A stretch of DNA of 64,000 nt. It comes from Bacillus_BE sp042263505 (GTDB taxonomy: Bacteria; Bacillota; Bacilli; Bacillales; Cytobacillaceae). The position numbers and the translations under genes were made by a program. Within the stretch, counting starts at the first letter, position 1. Every line of letters begins with the position of its first letter. The stretch covers positions 124,001-188,000 of the forward strand of contig NZ_JBHKFI010000007.1 in the NCBI RefSeq assembly GCF_042263505.1. Reading direction: 5' to 3'. The notes beneath the pieces are model-generated. The model saw only the letters and a program-made list of their open reading frames with translations, was not told the DNA's origin and searched no databases. Below are positions 60,550-64,000 of the stretch, one piece after another.

Positions 60550-61560
60550 ATGAAAAAGTTTTTAATGCTTCTCGCCGGGCTATTGGTTGTTGTCGCATTG
60601 TCTGCTTGTGGTACTAAATCACAGGATGACGTTGTTAAGAAGCTTGATGGCAAATTAGATGATTTAAAAGGCTATAAAGCAAAGGCAACCATGACCTTGC
60701 AGATGGGAACAGAACCACAAACTTACAATGTAGAAATATGGCATAAGGATCCATACTACTATCGTGTAAATTTAAAGAATAGCAAAAAGGATCAAAGTCA
60801 AATGCTCCTAAAAAATGATGATGGGGTCTTCGTATTAACTCCTGCTCTAAATAAGAGTTTCCGTTTTCAAAGTGATTGGCCGGAAAACAGCAGCCAAGCC
60901 TATTTATACGAATCTTTGGTACAGGATATTATCGAGGATAAGGAGGCAAAGTTCACAGCAACAAAGGATCATTATGTATTTGAAACAAAAACTCGTTATC
61001 AAAATCATAAAATGCTCCCATATCAAGAGATTAAGTTAAATAAAAAGACTTTTGCACCAGTCAGTGTGAAAGTGATGGATCCTGATCGCAACGTTCTTCT
61101 AACAGTAAAATTCTCCAATGTAAAATTTGATGCAGATTTTGATAAAAAGGATTTTGATATTCAAAAGAACATGACTGCTGCACAATTACAAGTTCCGGTT
61201 ATGGCAGATGTAAATGAAAAAGAATTTAGCGTCAAAATTCCAACTGCTGAAATACCTGGAGTAAGCTTAGTGGGAGAGAAGGAAATTGATATAGAGGATG
61301 GCAAACGCTATATTCTCACTTATGAGGGAGATAAATCTTTTACACTTGTTGAAGAAAAAGCGGAGGTTGCTACGGCACAAGCTTATGTGACACCAGTGCA
61401 AGGTGAACCAGTTGATTTAGGCTTTACAATTGGGGCTCTTTCAGATAACCGAATTACATGGACACATGAAGGAGTCGAATACACACTAGCTTCAAAGAAT
61501 TTAACAGATGAAGAAATGATTATGCTTGCACGCTCTGTACAAGGAACCGCTGAAAAATAA
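60550..61560 (+). CDS. ydcC: LolA-like outer-leaflet lipoprotein YdcC
   Basis: The 336-residue precursor has a signal peptide and lipobox LSAC (cysteine near residue 20). The mature part (about 35-200) resembles the LolA/LppX lipoprotein-carrier fold: YKAKATMTLQMGTEPQTYNVEIWHKDPYYYRV, then KVMDPDRNVLLTVKFSNVKFDADFDKKDFD. The function is uncertain; it may carry or sense envelope lipid components. The ATG follows GAAGGAAGA. It keeps the Bacillus order acpS-ydcC-alr and is followed by a terminator. Confidence 0.88.
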   Translation: MKKFLMLLAGLLVVVALSACGTKSQDDVVKKLDGKLDDLKGYKAKATMTLQMGTEPQTYNVEIWHKDPYYYRVNLKNSKKDQSQMLLKNDDGVFVLTPALNKSFRFQSDWPENSSQAYLYESLVQDIIEDKEAKFTATKDHYVFETKTRYQNHKMLPYQEIKLNKKTFAPVSVKVMDPDRNVLLTVKFSNVKFDADFDKKDFDIQKNMTAAQLQVPVMADVNEKEFSVKIPTAEIPGVSLVGEKEIDIEDGKRYILTYEGDKSFTLVEEKAEVATAQAYVTPVQGEPVDLGFTIGALSDNRITWTHEGVEYTLASKNLTDEEMIMLARSVQGTAEK

Positions 61561-61576
61561 TCTGATAACGAATGAA

Positions 61577-61606
61577 AGAGGCTCGGGAAGGACTTGAGCC
61601 TCTTTT
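61577..61606 (+). terminator. Terminator after ydcC
   Basis: The 8-bp perfect stem AGAGGCTC / GAGCCTCT has an 11-base loop and a TTTATT tail. Confidence 0.85.
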
Positions 61607-61763
61607 ATTCGGCTATTTATTTGTTATATTCTAATCGTGAATGACCAGTATTTTACATGATTTGGCAGATTAAATTATCCAATTCCATTTGACAAATTGA
61701 GAATACGGAGGTTCAATAATATACATGTAAAAATTGAACGGAACATAAGGAAGTGGATAAAAA

Positions 61764-62927
61764 GTGGAAGAACAAGCCCTCTTTTTCAGGGATACATGGG
61801 TAGAAGTTGATCTCGATGCTATAGCAGCTAATTTAGAAGAAACTAAGAAACTACTCAATCAAGATACTAAATTTATTGCAATCGTCAAAGCGAATGCATA
61901 TGGACATGGAGATGCACAAATAGCAGAAGTCGCATTGGAATCGGGTGCTTCTTATTTAGCGGTTGCTTTTCTAGATGAAGCGATTGCCTTAAGGAAAAAA
62001 GGAATAAATGCACCGATCCTCGTTCTAGGTGCAAGTCGGGCTCAAGACGTTTCAATTGCAGCAGAGCAGCAAATTACATTAACGGTATTTCAAGAGGATT
62101 GGCTTTATGATGCAATGCACTATCTGAATAAAGATGTGCCGTTAAAGGTTCATATCAAAATTGATACAGGTATGGGGAGAATTGGGGTTAAGACTCCGGC
62201 TGAGTTGCAAAAGGTTGAAGAAATCATGATGGCAGATGGGCGTTTCGAGATTGAAGGGGTTTTCACTCATTTTGCGACCGCAGATGAAATGGACCGAACT
62301 TATTATCATCAGCAATTAAAGCAATTTAATACGATGGTTGAATCCATGAAGGAAAAACCTGTTTTAATCCATGCCAGCAATAGTGCGGCTACTCTAAGAA
62401 GTCAGGAGGCGCACTTTAATGCTGTACGATTGGGAATTGCGATGTACGGATTAACCCCTTCCATGGAAATGGAGCCGGAAATTCCTTTCCCTTTAAAAGA
62501 GGCCTTTTCTTTACACTCTAAACTGATTCACGTAAAAAAATTAGAAAAGGGTGAAAAGGTAAGCTATGGGGCAACATACGAAACCCCAGAGGAAGAATGG
62601 ATAGGGACGATTCCAATTGGATATGCTGATGGATGGATCCGCAAACTTCAAGGACAATTTGTATTAGTGGATGGAATCAAGGTTCCTATCGTTGGGAGAA
62701 TCTGCATGGATCAATGTATGATCAAGCTTCCATACGAGGTTCCAGTAGGGACAACCGTCACTTTAATTGGAAAACAAAAGGACCAATTCATTTCGATTAA
62801 TGATGTCGCTACCCGCTTAGAGACCATTAACTATGAAGTGCCATGCATCATTTCCAATCGAGTTCCAAGAATATATAAGAAATTTGGGAAAATGGTGGAT
62901 ATGAAGAATTCTATTTTGTATTATTAA
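61764..62927 (+). CDS. alr: Alanine racemase
   Basis: Alr converts L-alanine to D-alanine for peptidoglycan and teichoic acid. The 387 residues have the PLP lysine in FIAIVKANAYGHGD (near residue 42) and the catalytic tyrosine in EKVSYGATYETP (near residue 269), with the TIM-barrel core between. The GTG start follows AAGGA at 12 bases. It sits immediately upstream of the ndoAI-ndoA toxin-antitoxin genes, as in B. subtilis. Confidence 0.96.
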   Translation: MEEQALFFRDTWVEVDLDAIAANLEETKKLLNQDTKFIAIVKANAYGHGDAQIAEVALESGASYLAVAFLDEAIALRKKGINAPILVLGASRAQDVSIAAEQQITLTVFQEDWLYDAMHYLNKDVPLKVHIKIDTGMGRIGVKTPAELQKVEEIMMADGRFEIEGVFTHFATADEMDRTYYHQQLKQFNTMVESMKEKPVLIHASNSAATLRSQEAHFNAVRLGIAMYGLTPSMEMEPEIPFPLKEAFSLHSKLIHVKKLEKGEKVSYGATYETPEEEWIGTIPIGYADGWIRKLQGQFVLVDGIKVPIVGRICMDQCMIKLPYEVPVGTTVTLIGKQKDQFISINDVATRLETINYEVPCIISNRVPRIYKKFGKMVDMKNSILYY

Positions 62928-63234
62928 AGTAATCGATTCATAAATTTTGATTTTAATAAAAAAAGAAAAATCATATTTAAGATTTCTTTGCGTAAAAATG
63001 CATAAAAGGGTATTTTTTTGGTTGATAATACAGAAGAATTATCGATTAGTCTTTGCATTCATAGCAATTGATGTTAATATTAAAATTGGTAGAAGAATCG
63101 AACTGTGTTTTTTTGGTTTACAGCCTTTTATGGCTTGATAAATTCGGTATATATGGTCTTAGGAAACGAATAGTATAGGACTGACTGTATATGCGGGATT
63201 AAATGGTGTGTAGTGATGGTGGAGGTGTATGTTT
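62928..63234. other. Intergenic region alr / ndoAI
   Basis: The region is AT-rich, and I find no convincing terminator for alr. A frame of 63 codons at 62947-63138 has no ribosome site and unusual composition, so it is not called. The ndoAI promoter must lie here but is not clear. Confidence 0.45.
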
Positions 63235-63516
63235 GTGTCTGAGTCTAGCGCAACAACAGAGATATTAGTGAAGTTACCGCAACATCTTTTAACCGAATTA
63301 GATGGTTTTGTAAAACAAGAAAATGGAAACAGAAGTGAATTCATTTATCAAGCAACAAAAATGTATTTGCGCGACCGGAAAAAGAGACAAATTCGCGAAT
63401 CCATGAGGCGTGGTTATATGGAAATGGCGAAAATCAATTTAACGATTGCTTCTGAAGCATTTCAAGCAGAATTTGAGGCAGAAAACACAGTTGAACGTCT
63501 AGTAAGCGGGGGATAA
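63235..63516 (+). CDS. ndoAI: Antitoxin EndoAI/MazE, ribbon-helix-helix type
   Basis: The antitoxin neutralises the NdoA (MazF) endoribonuclease and autorepresses the operon. GTG 63235 (MSESSATTE) is preferred: GGAGG lies 9 bases upstream and the start matches B. subtilis EndoAI; the ATG two codons earlier is too close. The 93 residues have a ribbon-helix-helix N-terminus (EILVKLPQHLLTELDGFVKQENGNRSEFIYQATKMYL) and a C-terminus ending TVERLVSGG, the toxin-binding tail conserved in Bacillus. It precedes ndoA by 4 bases. Confidence 0.94.
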   Translation: MSESSATTEILVKLPQHLLTELDGFVKQENGNRSEFIYQATKMYLRDRKKRQIRESMRRGYMEMAKINLTIASEAFQAEFEAENTVERLVSGG

Positions 63517-63520
63517 TCCT

Positions 63521-63871
63521 TTGATTGTCAAACGTGGTGACGTTTATTTTGCTGACCTATCCCCAGTTGTTGGTTCTGAACAAGGCGGTGTTCGTCCGGT
63601 GCTTGTCATCCAAAACGATATCGGGAATCGGTTTAGTCCCACCGTAATAGTTGCAGCAATAACCGCTCAAATACAGAAAGCAAAGCTGCCTACTCATGTT
63701 GAAATTGATGCGAAACGATACGGTTTTGAACGAGATTCGGTCATTCTGTTAGAACAAATTCGTACAATTGACAAACAACGCTTAACCGATAAGATTACTC
63801 ATCTCGATGACGAAATGATGGAAAAAGTGGATGATGCCTTGCAGATTAGTTTAGGTCTCATCGAATTTTGA
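63521..63871 (+). CDS. ndoA: Endoribonuclease toxin NdoA/MazF
   Basis: NdoA cleaves mRNA at UACAU sites in B. subtilis. The 116 residues include IVKRGDVYFADLSPVVGSEQGGVRPVLVIQND (catalytic arginine near residue 25), SPTVIVAAITAQ with the conserved threonine, and TIDKQRLTDKITHLDDEMM. The TTG start is coupled to the end of ndoAI. The terminator follows. In B. subtilis the rsbRST sigma-B modules come next, just beyond this window. Confidence 0.96.
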   Translation: MIVKRGDVYFADLSPVVGSEQGGVRPVLVIQNDIGNRFSPTVIVAAITAQIQKAKLPTHVEIDAKRYGFERDSVILLEQIRTIDKQRLTDKITHLDDEMMEKVDDALQISLGLIEF

Positions 63872-63879
63872 TTATAGGT

Positions 63880-63906
63880 ACGCTCTTAAAAAAGAGCGTT
63901 TTTTTA
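63880..63906 (+). terminator. Terminator after ndoA
   Basis: ACGCTCTT / AAGAGCGT forms an 8-bp perfect stem with a short A-rich loop, followed by T7. Confidence 0.92.
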
Positions 63907-64000
63907 TACATTAGGGTAGAATAATTTGGGAAAATTTCCATAAACATGGTGATTTCCTGATTTTTGCCCTAATGTGTAAAACGAAATTTGCCTTGTTTTC
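63907..64000. other. Window end, upstream of the next operon
   Basis: These 94 bases hold no start codon with a ribosome site. By comparison with B. subtilis they could lead to rsbR, but nothing in the sequence shows it. Confidence 0.35.

Noticed and set aside
62947..63138. 63-codon frame between alr and ndoAI
   Set aside because: The start has no ribosome site and the composition is that of AT-rich non-coding DNA. B. subtilis has no gene here.

Overview
The window is a piece of a low-GC Bacillaceae chromosome (Bacillus sensu lato). The evidence is strong AGGAGG-type ribosome sites, frequent TTG/GTG starts, Bacillus regulators (PerR, NagR, ArgR, CcpA-type sites), and a right end that keeps the B. 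subtilis order ddl-murF-cshA-ydbS-ydbT-rhomboid-acpS-ydcC-alr-ndoAI-ndoA. I see no tRNA, rRNA, CRISPR, prophage or intact transposase. The species cannot be fixed from the sequence alone.

Left part (1-9 kb): an arginine deiminase cluster on the minus strand (argR, arcA, arcB, start of arcD), with candidate ArgR, Crp/Fnr and cre sites in front of arcA. Next come a maltose phosphorylase/beta-phosphoglucomutase pair behind a LacI/CcpA-type operator, a YhhN-family membrane protein and an MFS exporter.

9-17.3 kb: a sulfur island (short Cys-Cys leader ORF, yezD, sbp, cysT, cysW, cysA) and a glutamine-type ABC transporter (glnQHMP). 17.6-36.4 kb is a mosaic of single genes and short operons: PerR-controlled katA and dps, a DUF418 protein, an ArsR-type sensor, a TetR/YhgE pair, a CDF metal exporter, a nagABR-SIS amino-sugar operon behind a textbook NagR operator, a one-domain TrxB-like flavoprotein, gltT, azoR, AlaX and a TSUP exporter. 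36.5-40.4 kb holds a RodA-like protein, mgtE and an unrecognised protein.

40.5-50.7 kb: a cobalamin riboswitch followed by an eleven-gene B12 uptake, remodelling and salvage operon (btuF, btuC, btuD-cbiZ fusion, cbiB, cobD, cobU, cobQ, cobS, cobC, a degenerate second CobU-like gene, and a PduO-type adenosyltransferase). 51-64 kb is the conserved cell-wall/RNA/toxin-antitoxin block, with a HemAT oxygen sensor placed between murF and cshA.

Two things stand out. (1) Five dispersed copies of a non-autonomous element (156-322 bp), all in the same orientation, each directly 3' of TTTAT and ending in TTTCACTTTAT, with subterminal hairpins. This is the architecture of IS200/IS605-derived elements, and the long copies carry a multi-hairpin interior that could be an omega-RNA-like relic. 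(2) The sulfur island has a well-translated 22-codon ORF with tandem Cys codons. Its stop codon lies inside one arm of a hairpin whose other arm can alternatively pair with the yezD ribosome-binding site, which suggests a cysteine-sensing translational attenuator.
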